Assembly: GCA_016192455.1 (NCBI GenBank)
Contig: JACPUC010000015.1
Coordinates: forward strand, 35,923-99,922
DNA length: 64,000 nucleotides
Origin: Candidatus Tectimicrobiota bacterium
GTDB taxonomy: Bacteria; JACPUC01
Direction: 5' to 3'
Positions 56,554 through 64,000 of the stretch are shown one piece after another. The notes under the pieces were generated by a model that worked only from the letters and a program-made list of their open reading frames with translations, searched no databases and was not told the origin of the DNA. Made by a program: the position numbers and the translations under genes. Each line of letters begins with the position of its first letter. Position 1 is the first letter of the stretch.

Positions 56554-57430
56554 GGAGCACGCTCTCCACGCATGCCACGGCGTCTCGCAGGGATGAGGCC
56601 GTGATCTCGTACGCGGGCGCCGACTCCGCCAGGCGCGCCAGCGCCGAGACCCCCGCGAAGCCGTGTCCCGCAAGGTTGAGCGTCTGGCTCAGGAGACGTC
56701 CAAAAACCTCCTCGAGCGGCAGCAGCTCAATCCGTCTGGCGCTCTCCGCACGGTAGGCGGGGAAGATGAGGAGGTAGGGCGCGGCGACTTCCCGTGTGGG
56801 CGCCTGCTGGAACGACCCAGGAGCCGGAAGGTAGCGGCGCGTGCCGTCATCCTTCGTGTAGGCGTAACTGAGCGTCGCCGCCGGCCACACCGCGCGCACC
56901 TCCTTGAGCGCGGCCTCCCTGATGAAGATGCCGCGTCGGAAGGGGATCACCGCGAGCCGTTCGGGGTGCAGGAAGAGCAGCTCGTCGGCCACATACTCGA
57001 AGCCGCGCCCCAGCAAGCCGGCGAGCAGCGTCGTCTTGCCGGCGCGGGGGCCTCCCAGGACGAGGATGGTGCGTCGCCCCCCGCGGCTCACCCCCCCTCC
57101 GTGGAGCTGCAACAGGTCTGGACGCGCCTCCATGGCGTACGTGCCGAAGGCAAGGTCCACCTCGTAGAGGGCTTCTTCCAGCGTCTCGGTCTGGAGACGC
57201 TGCAACTTCTGGTCCACGATGCGCCAGCGCTCACCCTTGGCGCACGCCGCTTCCGTAAGGCGCATCACCTCAATCATTGGACAATCGCATGGCTCAGGTG
57301 GTTCTCGCTCGTACTCCCCATAGAGCTGAGAGAGCCGCGCGACAAAAGATGGGCTGTTCGTCCTGAGCGCAATTTGCCGATCCGCAACCCGGAAGATCGT
57401 CATAGATGCAATCCCGTCACGCCTGACCAT
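56546..57430 (-). CDS. HprK-related kinase (peptide-locus kinase 2)
   Basis: 294 aa from ATG 57430, chosen because it aligns in length with the paralogue (MxxRxxxxS then ten residues to the shared [A/T]IF). ATG 57403 is an alternative. Shared LRTNSxxFxARLSQLY near the N terminus; QLHGGGV (His110), P-loop GGPRAGKTT (126-134), YVADELLFLH (146-155). Likely a nucleotide-dependent kinase or NTPase acting on peptide or carrier. Overlaps the methyltransferase start by 8 bp, so the two are translationally coupled. Confidence 0.78.
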   Translation of the reverse strand: MVRRDGIASMTIFRVADRQIALRTNSPSFVARLSQLYGEYEREPPEPCDCPMIEVMRLTEAACAKGERWRIVDQKLQRLQTETLEEALYEVDLAFGTYAMEARPDLLQLHGGGVSRGGRRTILVLGGPRAGKTTLLAGLLGRGFEYVADELLFLHPERLAVIPFRRGIFIREAALKEVRAVWPAATLSYAYTKDDGTRRYLPAPGSFQQAPTREVAAPYLLIFPAYRAESARRIELLPLEEVFGRLLSQTLNLAGHGFAGVSALARLAESAPAYEITASSLRDAVACVESVLHA

Positions 57431-57698
57431 GCTCCCGGGTCCATGCGCCGCGACCCCCTGCCGGCCAAGTTCATGGCGGACTGGTAAGGCCACGTGGGGT
57501 CCTCACGTTCACTACATCGTACTCTCCTGTCACAACTCAATATATGGCCAATCATTCTGAGTTGGGTATCCCCCGGCGGCAAGTGATGTGACAATCGGCC
57601 CCGCGCCCCGGCGGATCACGCCTGGTCGCCTTGGCTGGCCGCCGGCACTGGCTTACAGCGGCAGCGAAGCGACGCGAGATGGGGAACAGCAGGCAGGA
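57431..57698. other. AT-rich gap before kinase 2
   Basis: 268 bp. An inverted repeat CAACTCA...TGAGTTG (57533-57564) flanks a TATATT on the minus strand; a promoter for kinase 2, the methyltransferase and peptide 2 is plausible here, but no good -35 is seen. Confidence 0.35.
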
Positions 57699-58865
57699 CT
57701 ACGGACGTTTCCCTGGCTGGCCGGGAGCGGGCTTCGTCGCCTTCTTTCCCCCCGGTAGGAGCTCGTACAGCCGCGCCAGCAGGTACCCCCAGGGCTGGCG
57801 GCGCAGCTTCTCGAGGTTCTCCGGCGCGGGGTGGAGGAGGAGCCGCAGGGGCCATCCCCAGCGTTGCCAGCGACGCGAGGTGGAGAGGCAGACCTCCAGC
57901 CAGGGGCCAAGGATCTCGCTGCTCCGGCCGCGCAGGGACGGCAGCATGAGCCTCGCCGCCAGCCACTCCATGAGGCGCTCCTCGATGGCGCTGAGGTGCG
58001 GAAACCTGCTGAGATCCTGAAGGACGCCGTCTGGGATGGGCACCCCAAGGAGGCGCTGGGCGAGGCGAAGGTAGAGGCGACAGTACGCGCCCACCCGGTA
58101 GGCGTTGGCGCGCTGGACGAAGGCTGGCCAGTCAAGGCGGCAGCGCTCGAGGATGGCCGCGGCGTCACAGAGACTGTAGAGGTGTCCCACGCACGCATCC
58201 ATGTAGGTTGCATGCAGGGCGGCGTGCAGGAGGAGGTCTTCCGCGGCGAAGCGGCGGCCGGGCTGCGCCGCGATGAGGCAGGGCGAGGCGCGCTCCCACA
58301 CCTCCCCGCTCCTGATGGCATGTCCGGGCGGGGGGCTGACGAAGGCCAGGTGCACCTCCACCGGGCTGCGCCGCTGCGGGTGCACAAAGCCGGGAAGCTG
58401 GTGCGGGGTGGTGTGAGGGCGCCGGCGCAGGGGGATGTCGGTCTTCATGACGTAGCCGAGGCTCTTCAGCAGCTCGGTTGTTCTTGCCGCATCCGGGGGG
58501 GCGATGAGGAGGTCGATGTCCTCCATGCAGCGCGTGCCGATGTCCTCATAGACGCTTTCCAGGAGGGCGGCTCCCTTCAAGACGACGACCGGGATGCGGT
58601 GCGCGGCGAGCGTCGCGAGGAGCCCCCCCAGCTCATGGAGGAGCGCGACATTGGCGCCGAGGGTGCTATAGTAGAGCGCCTCGATCTCCCGCAGGTGCTG
58701 CGGAAGAATGCGCACCGAGGGATGCGCGGCGAGGCGGCGATAGAGGAGCGGCGCAACGCGCAACGACGCCGCCAGCTTGACGACCTCCGCCGTGATCGAA
58801 AGCCGGAGGCCGGGCGGCAGCTCCCGTCGGAGAGCCTGGAGGAGGCGCCGCCTTGCCTGCTTCAT
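57699..58865 (-). CDS. Nucleotidyltransferase (PF14907-like)
   Basis: 388 aa; ATG 58865 after AGGAGGAG; the frame is open upstream without family character. Conserved core IPVVVLKGAALLESVYEDIG with Lys97-Gly98, then RCMEDIDLLIAP where Asp116 and Asp118 are the metal-binding pair of the polymerase-beta superfamily. The later part (AEDLLLHAALHATYMDACVG, LYSLCDAAAIL) is the helical region of the family, which occurs in lasso and other peptide clusters and in HprK-related cassettes. Substrate unknown; it could transfer a nucleotide to a peptide or carrier. Confidence 0.85.
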   Translation of the reverse strand: MKQARRRLLQALRRELPPGLRLSITAEVVKLAASLRVAPLLYRRLAAHPSVRILPQHLREIEALYYSTLGANVALLHELGGLLATLAAHRIPVVVLKGAALLESVYEDIGTRCMEDIDLLIAPPDAARTTELLKSLGYVMKTDIPLRRRPHTTPHQLPGFVHPQRRSPVEVHLAFVSPPPGHAIRSGEVWERASPCLIAAQPGRRFAAEDLLLHAALHATYMDACVGHLYSLCDAAAILERCRLDWPAFVQRANAYRVGAYCRLYLRLAQRLLGVPIPDGVLQDLSRFPHLSAIEERLMEWLAARLMLPSLRGRSSEILGPWLEVCLSTSRRWQRWGWPLRLLLHPAPENLEKLRRQPWGYLLARLYELLPGGKKATKPAPGQPGKRP

Positions 58866-58937
58866 ACCGCTCCTCCTGGCTGGCAGGCATGGCGCGGGGG
58901 CGGCCACGACGCTCCCCGCGCGACCGCCCGCTCTTTC

Positions 58938-58958
58938 CTCACCATGGTGAGCAGTATA
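58938..58958 (-). promoter_or_regulatory. Candidate -10 and operator of the nucleotidyltransferase gene
   Basis: On the minus strand TATACT (58958-58953) is followed at once by a perfect 14-bp palindrome CTCACCATGGTGAG (58951-58938) where transcription would begin; such a site could bind a repressor. No clear -35 is seen. Confidence 0.4.
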
Positions 58959-59291
58959 GCGCAGGTTAAAGGAAAGGCGCAGGCTCGGCTCGCCGGCGCC
59001 GGTATTTTTCACTGACTCCTGGGCTCCTCCGGACCTGCTGGATTCCTGTTTCTCCTGCCAGCCCGGTGATTGGTGGTTGTCCTCCCCGCGGCGAGGCAGC
59101 AGAATGGCGCGGCGTCAAGCGCGAGCGGCAGAGCAAGCCAGGCGGGTTGAGCCAGTCGGATCGACCCATCCGCGGCGGACTCCTGGCGAGCCTGGCGTGG
59201 ACCGCCATGGCGAGCGGCAGGCCGCGGCGGCCTCTCAGTCACCATCCCGGCGGGCGACACGCCTGGGCGGCGCCCCCAAGTCGTGCGCTTC

Positions 59292-59915
59292 ATGAGCAGC
59301 CCACTCTCCCCGCCGCAGCTTATTCTGGCGAGCCGCTCGCCACGGCGCCTCAAGATGCTGCGCCAGATCGGCCTGCGCTGCCGCGTGCGCGCCGCAACCG
59401 CGGTGGATGAAACCCCGCGGCAGGGCGAACCGCCCCACGCGCACGTGCAGCGGCTCGCGCTGGCGAAGGCCAGCGAGGTGGCGGCGCGCTTCCCTCGCGC
59501 CTTCGTCCTTGGAGCCGATACCATCGTGGTGCTCGAGGGGCGCCTCCTCGGCAAGCCGCGCGATGCCGCGGACGCCGCGGCGATGCTGCGCCTCCTCAGC
59601 GGACGCACCCACGTGGTCTATACCGGTCTGGCACTGCTCCGCGCCGACCCCGCCGTCCAGGAGGTGGCCTATGCCGCAACCCGGGTGACGTTTCGCACCC
59701 TTCACGAAGAGGAGGTTCTGGCCTACGTGGCGACCGGCGAACCCCTCGACAAGGCGGGCGCCTATGGCATCCAGGGGCGGGCGGCTCTCTTCGTGGAACG
59801 CATCGACGGCTGCTACGCAAACGTCGTGGGGCTGCCGCTGGCGCTGCTGGCGCAGCTCCTGCAACGGGTCGGCGTCCGCTGGTGGAGCCACCTGCTTGCC
59901 GAGCCTGCCACGTGA
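59292..59915 (+). CDS. maf: Maf family nucleoside triphosphate pyrophosphatase
   Basis: 207 aa from ATG 59292; GTG 59283 in frame is an alternative and the SD is unclear. Motifs: LILASRSPRRLKMLRQIGL, DETPRQGEPP, VLGADTIVVLEGRLLGKPRD, HVVYTGLALLRA and GAYGIQGRAALFVERIDGCY with NVVGLPL. Hydrolyses dTTP/UTP or modified nucleotides; overexpression blocks septation in some bacteria, which is consistent with division genes elsewhere in the window. Confidence 0.93.
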   Translation: MSSPLSPPQLILASRSPRRLKMLRQIGLRCRVRAATAVDETPRQGEPPHAHVQRLALAKASEVAARFPRAFVLGADTIVVLEGRLLGKPRDAADAAAMLRLLSGRTHVVYTGLALLRADPAVQEVAYAATRVTFRTLHEEEVLAYVATGEPLDKAGAYGIQGRAALFVERIDGCYANVVGLPLALLAQLLQRVGVRWWSHLLAEPAT

Positions 59916-59925
59916 GGCCGACCCG

Positions 59926-60130
59926 CGTGCTGTTTCTCAATTGAGATCGCATAACTTTGCGAGGGAGCATCGCCCCCTCGCGCACCCCGCCTTGTAGAGG
60001 CGGTTCGCGAACCGCCCCTACGGGATGGGGGTGTGGGGGAGCACGGGTTCCCCACAAGAGCTCCCCTCCCCCACATGGCGCAAAGAAGGCGTTGAATTGA
60101 GGATGGAACTTGTGCGACGTAACCCTGGCC
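59926..60130 (+). repeat. Dispersed ~200-bp structured repeat, copy B
   Basis: Aligns with the reverse complement of 42241-42440 at roughly three-quarters identity by eye. It can form a stem GCGAGGG/CCCTCGC, a central 28-bp palindrome (59994-60021) and a long stem TGTGGGGGAG/CTCCCCTCCCCCACA. The central palindrome is unrelated to the central stem of copy A. It sits between maf and cysE, outside any gene. Confidence 0.8.
59994..60021. repeat. 28-bp palindrome at the centre of copy B
   Basis: GTAGAGGCGGTTCG/CGAACCGCCCCTAC with one mismatched pair; its inner part matches the palindrome at 35362-35385. Confidence 0.85.
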
Positions 60131-60180
60131 AAGCGGCAGGCGTGGGAGCTGACCCACCTCGTTGCAACCCCAGCAAAACC

Positions 60181-60209
60181 TTGACCCTCCAGGGGCCGTA
60201 CCCTATACT
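60181..60209 (+). promoter_or_regulatory. Strong promoter of cysE
   Basis: TTGACC (60181-60186), spacer 17 bp, TATACT (60204-60209), start near 60216. It lies just outside repeat copy B. Confidence 0.75.
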
Positions 60210-60281
60210 TGAGTGCAGTGATCGGAAGCTCAGCCGCCAACTGGTCGTCTCGGAGAGACCTGAAAAGAGAAGGGGGTCGGC

Positions 60282-60950
60282 GTGGTTCGCAGTCTGCGCC
60301 GGGATATTCAAGCCGCCCTGGAGCGTGATCCAGCGGCGCGCAACTGGCTCGAGGTCGTCTTCTGCTACCCGGGGTTTCATGCCCTCCTCTTCTACCGCGT
60401 CTCGCACTGGTTCTGGCAGCAGCGCCTCTGCCTGCTGGCGCGGTGGTTCTCCCATCTGGGGCGCTTCTTCACCGGCATTGAGATCCACCCGGCGGCCAAG
60501 CTCGGAGCGGGGTTGTTCATCGACCACGGCATGGGCGTCGTGATCGGCGAAACGGCCGAGGTCGGGGAAAACTGCACCCTCTACCACGGGGTGACGCTGG
60601 GCGGGACGCGGCTGGCGAAGGAGAAGCGGCATCCCACCGTGGGGGATAATGTCGTCATCGGCGTGGGGGCCAAGGTCCTCGGCAACCTGAAGATCGGCGA
60701 TAACAGCCGTATTGGGGCGAACTCCGTGGTCATCCGGGATGTGCCGCCCAACTCGACGGCGGTCGGCATCCCCAGCAAGGTGGTTGAGAGAGAAGTGTCC
60801 GATCAGTCTCCCGCCATCGACCTCAACCATGCTGACCTGCCGGACCTGCAGGCGGCGAAGATCGCCCACCTCATGCAGCGCGTCGAGGAGCTCGAGCTCG
60901 AGATGGCGCGCCTGCAACAGGCGCAGAACGCCTCCTGGCGCGCCTCCTAG
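60282..60950 (+). CDS. cysE: Serine O-acetyltransferase CysE
   Basis: 222 aa; GTG 60282 with AAGGGGGT before it. Left-handed beta-helix acetyltransferase making O-acetylserine for cysteine synthesis. Motifs: [80 protein letters not shown]. The N-terminal helical domain is short (as in many non-enteric CysE), and a C-terminal coiled segment follows. Placed before a cysteine desulfurase, it supplies sulfur for Fe-S assembly. Confidence 0.94.
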   Translation: MVRSLRRDIQAALERDPAARNWLEVVFCYPGFHALLFYRVSHWFWQQRLCLLARWFSHLGRFFTGIEIHPAAKLGAGLFIDHGMGVVIGETAEVGENCTLYHGVTLGGTRLAKEKRHPTVGDNVVIGVGAKVLGNLKIGDNSRIGANSVVIRDVPPNSTAVGIPSKVVEREVSDQSPAIDLNHADLPDLQAAKIAHLMQRVEELELEMARLQQAQNASWRAS

Positions 60951-61081
60951 GCGACGGCCGGGATGCGCTGAGTGCTGAGGGAGGCGCCGACCTCGGCAAC
61001 GAGTCGCTTGCCCGCGCCGCCTTGGCGGAAGGGGCTGTGTGCGGAGCCACGCAGGCAGCCGCTGAGTAGGATACGGGTTCC

Positions 61082-62278
61082 GTGCGCCTGATCTACCTGG
61101 ACCATAATGCCACGACCCCCGTCCGTCCCGAGGTGCTGGAGGCGATGCTGCCGTACCTGCGCGAGCACTACGGCAACGCCTCGAGCCTGCACACCTTCGG
61201 GCGCACCGCCCGCAAGGCGGTCGAGGAGGCCCGCGGTCGGCTCGCCCACCTCATCCACGCCGAACCGGACGACCTGGTGTTCACCGGCTGCGGCAGCGAA
61301 GCCGACAGCATGGCGCTCAAAGGCGTGGCGTTCGCCAACCGCCGGCACGGCTCCCACCTCGTCACCACGAACGTCGAGCACCAGGCGGTGCTCGATACCT
61401 GCCGCTACCTCGCGGAACGTTTCGGCTTCGAGGTGACCTACCTGCCCGTTGACGCGGCCGGGCTCCTGCGCCTCGATGATCTGCGCCAGGCGTTGCGCCC
61501 CGACACCATCCTCGTCAGCATCATGCACGCCAACAACGAGGTCGGCGTCATCCAGCCCCTCGACGCGTGCGCCGACGTGGTGCGGGATTTCAGCCAGCAG
61601 ATCGGCCGCCGGGTTTACCTGCATAGCGATTGTGTGCAATCCCTCGGTAAGCTCCCCATCGATGTTCGCCGCCTCGACGTGGACCTGCTGACCTTCTCCG
61701 GCCATAAGCTCTATGCGCCAAAGGGCGTGGGCGCCCTCTACGTGCGCGAGGCGACGGTGATGGACGCCCTCATCAACGGCGGTCACCAGGAGCTCAATCG
61801 TCGGGGGGGTACGGAGAACGTGGCCGGGATCGTGGCCCTCGGAGCAGCCTGCGCGCTGGCCGAGGCGGAGATGGGCGCGGAAGCCAGGCGACTCGCCGCC
61901 CTGCGTGACCGCCTGGAAGCGGGCATCCTCGGCGCCATCCCCGAGGCGCGGGTGAACGGCGACGCCGCGCCCCGCCTGCCGAACACCTTGAACCTCAGTA
62001 TCGCCGGCGTGGATGGCGAGTCGCTCCTCATTAACCTTGACCTCGAGGGCATCGCCGTTTCCACCGGCTCGGCGTGCAGCTCAGGCAGCGTCGAGCCCTC
62101 GCACGTGCTGCGCGCCATGGGGGTGGACAAGGAGTACATCCGCGGCTCGGTGCGCCTCTCCTTGGGGCATGGCACGAGCGCGGCGGACGTTGACGCGACC
62201 CTTGAGGTCATGACCCGGGTGGTGGAGCGGATGCGACAGCTCTCGCCCCAGTGGGAGGATGCCCGAGCCCTGCGCTGA
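61082..62278 (+). CDS. iscS: Cysteine desulfurase (NifS/IscS type)
   Basis: 398 aa; GTG 61082, SD unclear. PLP enzyme taking sulfur from cysteine. N-terminal IYLDHNATTPVRPEVLEAML, GCGSEADSMALKG, PLP lysine 209 in TFSGHKLYAPKGVGALYVR, RRGGTENVAGIVALG, and the persulfide cysteine 332 in STGSACSSGSVEPSHVL. The short active-site loop SACSSG is of the NifS-like group. Lies between cysE and the scaffold gene. The window shows no Rrf2-type regulator. Confidence 0.93.
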   Translation: MRLIYLDHNATTPVRPEVLEAMLPYLREHYGNASSLHTFGRTARKAVEEARGRLAHLIHAEPDDLVFTGCGSEADSMALKGVAFANRRHGSHLVTTNVEHQAVLDTCRYLAERFGFEVTYLPVDAAGLLRLDDLRQALRPDTILVSIMHANNEVGVIQPLDACADVVRDFSQQIGRRVYLHSDCVQSLGKLPIDVRRLDVDLLTFSGHKLYAPKGVGALYVREATVMDALINGGHQELNRRGGTENVAGIVALGAACALAEAEMGAEARRLAALRDRLEAGILGAIPEARVNGDAAPRLPNTLNLSIAGVDGESLLINLDLEGIAVSTGSACSSGSVEPSHVLRAMGVDKEYIRGSVRLSLGHGTSAADVDATLEVMTRVVERMRQLSPQWEDARALR

Positions 62279-62491
62279 GGAGCAGGCTGCGGCGTCTGCC
62301 TCCCTGGGTCCATCGCGGCGCCTCGATTGTCATCTTGCTGCATCGCCGGGAGACGGTGGCGGCGGCGGGAGCAGGCGAGGGTAGAAGCCCCCACACGCCG
62401 GCGCCGCGACTGACTGGTGGCGGGCGTGGGTGTCCTGAGAGGGTGCACCGCTGAGTGCAGCAACGTTCCCGACACGTGACGAGAGGCGGCC

Positions 62492-62857
62492 ATGCTCACC
62501 GATGAAGTCCTGTACCATTTCAAGAACCCACAGCACCAGGGCAGCATCGAGGATGCGGAGATCGTGGCCTCGGTGGTGAATCCGGCCTGCGGCGACACGC
62601 TCAAGGTGTACGTCAAGCTCGATGGCGACAGGATCACGGACGCGAAGTACAAAATCTACGGCTGCGCCGCGGCCGTGGCGGCGAGTTCCGTGGTCACCGG
62701 CATGCTCATTGGCAAAACCCTGAGCGAGATCGAGTCGATCAAGCGCGAGCAGGTCTCCGACGCACTTGGCGGTCTCTCCCCCACCCACGCCCACACCGCG
62801 GTGCTGGCGGAGGATGCGGTCAAGGCCATCCTGCGCACGCAGCGCGAAAAATCCTAG
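62492..62857 (+). CDS. iscU: IscU/NifU-like Fe-S scaffold with altered third ligand
   Basis: 121 aa; ATG 62492. Two of the three ligand cysteines are present: NPACGD (Cys33, with Asp35) and YGCAAAVAASS (Cys58). At the third position, normally HCSxLAEDA, the sequence reads AHTAVLAEDAV with Thr102. The rest of the fold, including the helix LAEDAVKAIL, is intact, so this is a real gene and not a decayed one. Fe-S assembly may use another ligand or the protein may be a variant scaffold. Confidence 0.88.
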   Translation: MLTDEVLYHFKNPQHQGSIEDAEIVASVVNPACGDTLKVYVKLDGDRITDAKYKIYGCAAAVAASSVVTGMLIGKTLSEIESIKREQVSDALGGLSPTHAHTAVLAEDAVKAILRTQREKS

Positions 62858-63022
62858 CGGCGCTCCTGCCGTGTGCAGTCTCCCTCTCCGTCGGCGCAGT
62901 CTGAGCGGCGCGGCGAATCCGGCTGCGCCCCAGTGGGCTGCGCTTCCTTCACCCCCAGCCGCGACCAACGTGCGCGCCCCGGCGCTGCTCTTGCTCGCAC
63001 CGACTGACGGCGAGCGCCCCGG

Positions 63023-63475
63023 TCAGTAGCGGCCGGCGAAGAAGTCGTCGAGAATCTCCGCGTGATCAAAGGCCAGGGGGCGAGGGAGGGTTTCGGCCCC
63101 GAACAGGCCGATGGCGGCGGCGTCGCTGGCGGCGCGGGGGCTGCCGTGGGCTGTGGCGAGGAAGACGACGGAGAGCGTGTGCTGGCGAGGATCGCGCCCA
63201 GGGCGTGAGTAGGTGTGGAACTGCCGCAGCAGGTGGACCTGCAGCGAGGTCTCCTCCAGGGCTTCCCGCGCCGCCGCGTCCTCCGCCGATTCGCCGTAGT
63301 CCACGAAGCCGCCTGGGATGGCCCAGCCGTACGGCTCGTTGCGCCGCTCAATGAGCACGATGCCGCGGCGGCCCTCCGGCGTTACGCAGTCGATGAGGAT
63401 ATCCACGGTGGGGATGGGGTTGCGGAACCTCTCCACCGCGGCGCCGCAGGCGGGGCAGGTGATCGTCGTGCGCAT
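63023..63475 (-). CDS. NUDIX hydrolase with N-terminal zinc ribbon
   Basis: 150 aa; ATG at 63475. Begins with half a zinc ribbon ([13 protein letters not shown]) then a Nudix box [20 protein letters not shown] followed by ET. The substrate-side sequence [13 protein letters not shown] is typical of ADP-ribose or NADH pyrophosphatase-like members. Cytoplasmic house-cleaning role likely. Confidence 0.9.
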   Translation of the reverse strand: MRTTITCPACGAAVERFRNPIPTVDILIDCVTPEGRRGIVLIERRNEPYGWAIPGGFVDYGESAEDAAAREALEETSLQVHLLRQFHTYSRPGRDPRQHTLSVVFLATAHGSPRAASDAAAIGLFGAETLPRPLAFDHAEILDDFFAGRY

Positions 63476-63556
63476 GGGCGAGGTCTCCGCCGCGTTGCGA
63501 GGGCGGCAGGTGGGTCCGCGGCAGGACCAGCCGGGCCGCGCTGTGCGGGGGCTTGA

Positions 63557-63862
63557 TCAACCCGGCATGGAGGATTGCAGGCTGCCGTCGTCCAGCAGTG
63601 CGAGCACCAGGCTGGCAAGGTTGGCGCCGGCGCGCTCGGCGTTGCGCGACAAGGTGCCCCAGGATTCCCGCCAGGCAGGGTCCCGCCCATCCTCTGCCGG
63701 CGCTGTTTCGGCCGGCTCTGGTGGGCCCACGGTGGTGGAGTCGGAGGACCTGCCGGCGCCAGCCGTTTCCTCCAGCGGCCCCTCTGATGGCTCCCCCGGC
63801 GGCGGGTCAGGCGCCGCGGTGAGCGCGCTGCGCCGCTGGCCGTCGGTCGGGGGGCGCGGCAC
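63557..63862 (-). CDS. Small hypothetical protein, possibly truncated by an IS
   Basis: 101 codons from GTG 63862. Most of it is Pro/Ser/Glu-rich; only the end (WRESWGTLSRNAERAGANLA, SLVLALLDDG) looks structured. Three codons upstream in the same frame is the stop of the transposase fragment at 63869, so the real N terminus may have been removed by the insertion. Family unknown. Confidence 0.35.
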   Translation of the reverse strand: MPRPPTDGQRRSALTAAPDPPPGEPSEGPLEETAGAGRSSDSTTVGPPEPAETAPAEDGRDPAWRESWGTLSRNAERAGANLASLVLALLDDGSLQSSMPG

Positions 63863-63868
63863 TAGTAC

Positions 63869-64000
63869 TTAGTTGCGTAATTCAGTTATACGCCTCGTAA
63901 GGGTGACTGGGTGGACGACCGTTTTGCGCCACTCGAAGGGGGCGGCCTCAGGATTATAGGCGGCGATGAACGCTTCGATGGCGGCGCGCAGCTCAGCCAC
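63869..64000 (-). CDS. IS630-type transposase, C-terminal fragment (partial)
   Basis: Minus-strand frame open to the window edge, 43 residues visible: VAELRAAIEAFIAAYNPEA, then PFEWRKTVVHP and a basic end RRITELRN. This is the usual end of IS630-family DDE transposases (ELRxAIExFIxxYN...PFxW). The upstream catalytic part lies beyond 64000. The insertion boundary is probably at a TA near 63863-63867, the target of this family. Confidence 0.75.
   Translation of the reverse strand: MAELRAAIEAFIAAYNPEAAPFEWRKTVVHPVTLTRRITELRN

Noticed and set aside
53323-58865. A classical lasso peptide cluster
   Set aside because: No asparagine-synthetase-like cyclase or transglutaminase-like protease is encoded, and the leader lacks the conserved Gly and penultimate Thr of lasso precursors.

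Overview
The window is very GC-rich bacterial DNA with long coherent genes, frequent GTG and TTG starts and clear Shine-Dalgarno (SD) sites. MurE carries the DNPR motif of the meso-diaminopimelate type, and the division and wall genes form a complete Gram-negative-style dcw cluster. The nitrite-oxidoreductase-type enzyme, GC content and gene order fit an uncultured environmental lineage such as NC10/Methylomirabilota (Rokubacteria-like). That placement is inference; no marker here proves it.

Layout: 1-6.0 kb holds the end of a SPOR protein, a huge disordered TPR membrane protein and an exported DUF5666-like protein. 6.1-24.1 kb is the dcw cluster (mraZ-rsmH-ftsL-ftsI-murE-murF-mraY-murD-ftsW-murG-murC-murB-ftsQ-ftsA-ftsZ, no ddl), driven by a strong sigma70-type promoter with three MraZ boxes in 10-bp register just after the predicted transcription start. 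24.1-28.4 kb has yggS-proC-yggT-divIVA-yggU and mtnA. 28.4-28.8 kb has tRNA-Val, tRNA-Asp and a textbook terminator. 29.0-31.2 kb is a type II restriction-modification pair. 31.6-36.2 kb has a branched-chain-amino-acid-type ABC binding protein, a CocE/NonD hydrolase and a cNMP-binding protein. 36.6-41.9 kb has two giant tandem paralogues built of six Ig-like repeats each.

42.2-60.1 kb is the accessory core. It is bracketed by two inverted, diverged copies of a ~200-bp structured repeat not described by any feature type I recognise. Inside are a periplasmic nitrite oxidoreductase operon (nxrA, a 92-codon orf, nxrB, a TorD/NarJ-type chaperone, and a heme-b gamma subunit) preceded by a CRP/FNR-type palindrome, a second CocE/NonD hydrolase, an ABM monooxygenase, and a minus-strand locus (53.3-58.9 kb) that looks like a novel peptide-modification (RiPP-like) system. 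That locus has two paralogous 76-aa peptides with a conserved RRD...YHxPSIR...AQ leader, two HprK-related kinases, a PRMT-like methyltransferase whose C terminus resembles a PqqD/RiPP-recognition domain, and a PF14907-type nucleotidyltransferase. No lasso cyclase, protease or radical SAM enzyme is visible. This is the best candidate for an undescribed system.

59.3-63.5 kb returns to housekeeping: maf, cysE with a strong promoter, a NifS/IscS desulfurase, an IscU-like scaffold lacking its third cysteine, and a NUDIX hydrolase. The right edge is cut by the C-terminal end of an IS630-type transposase.
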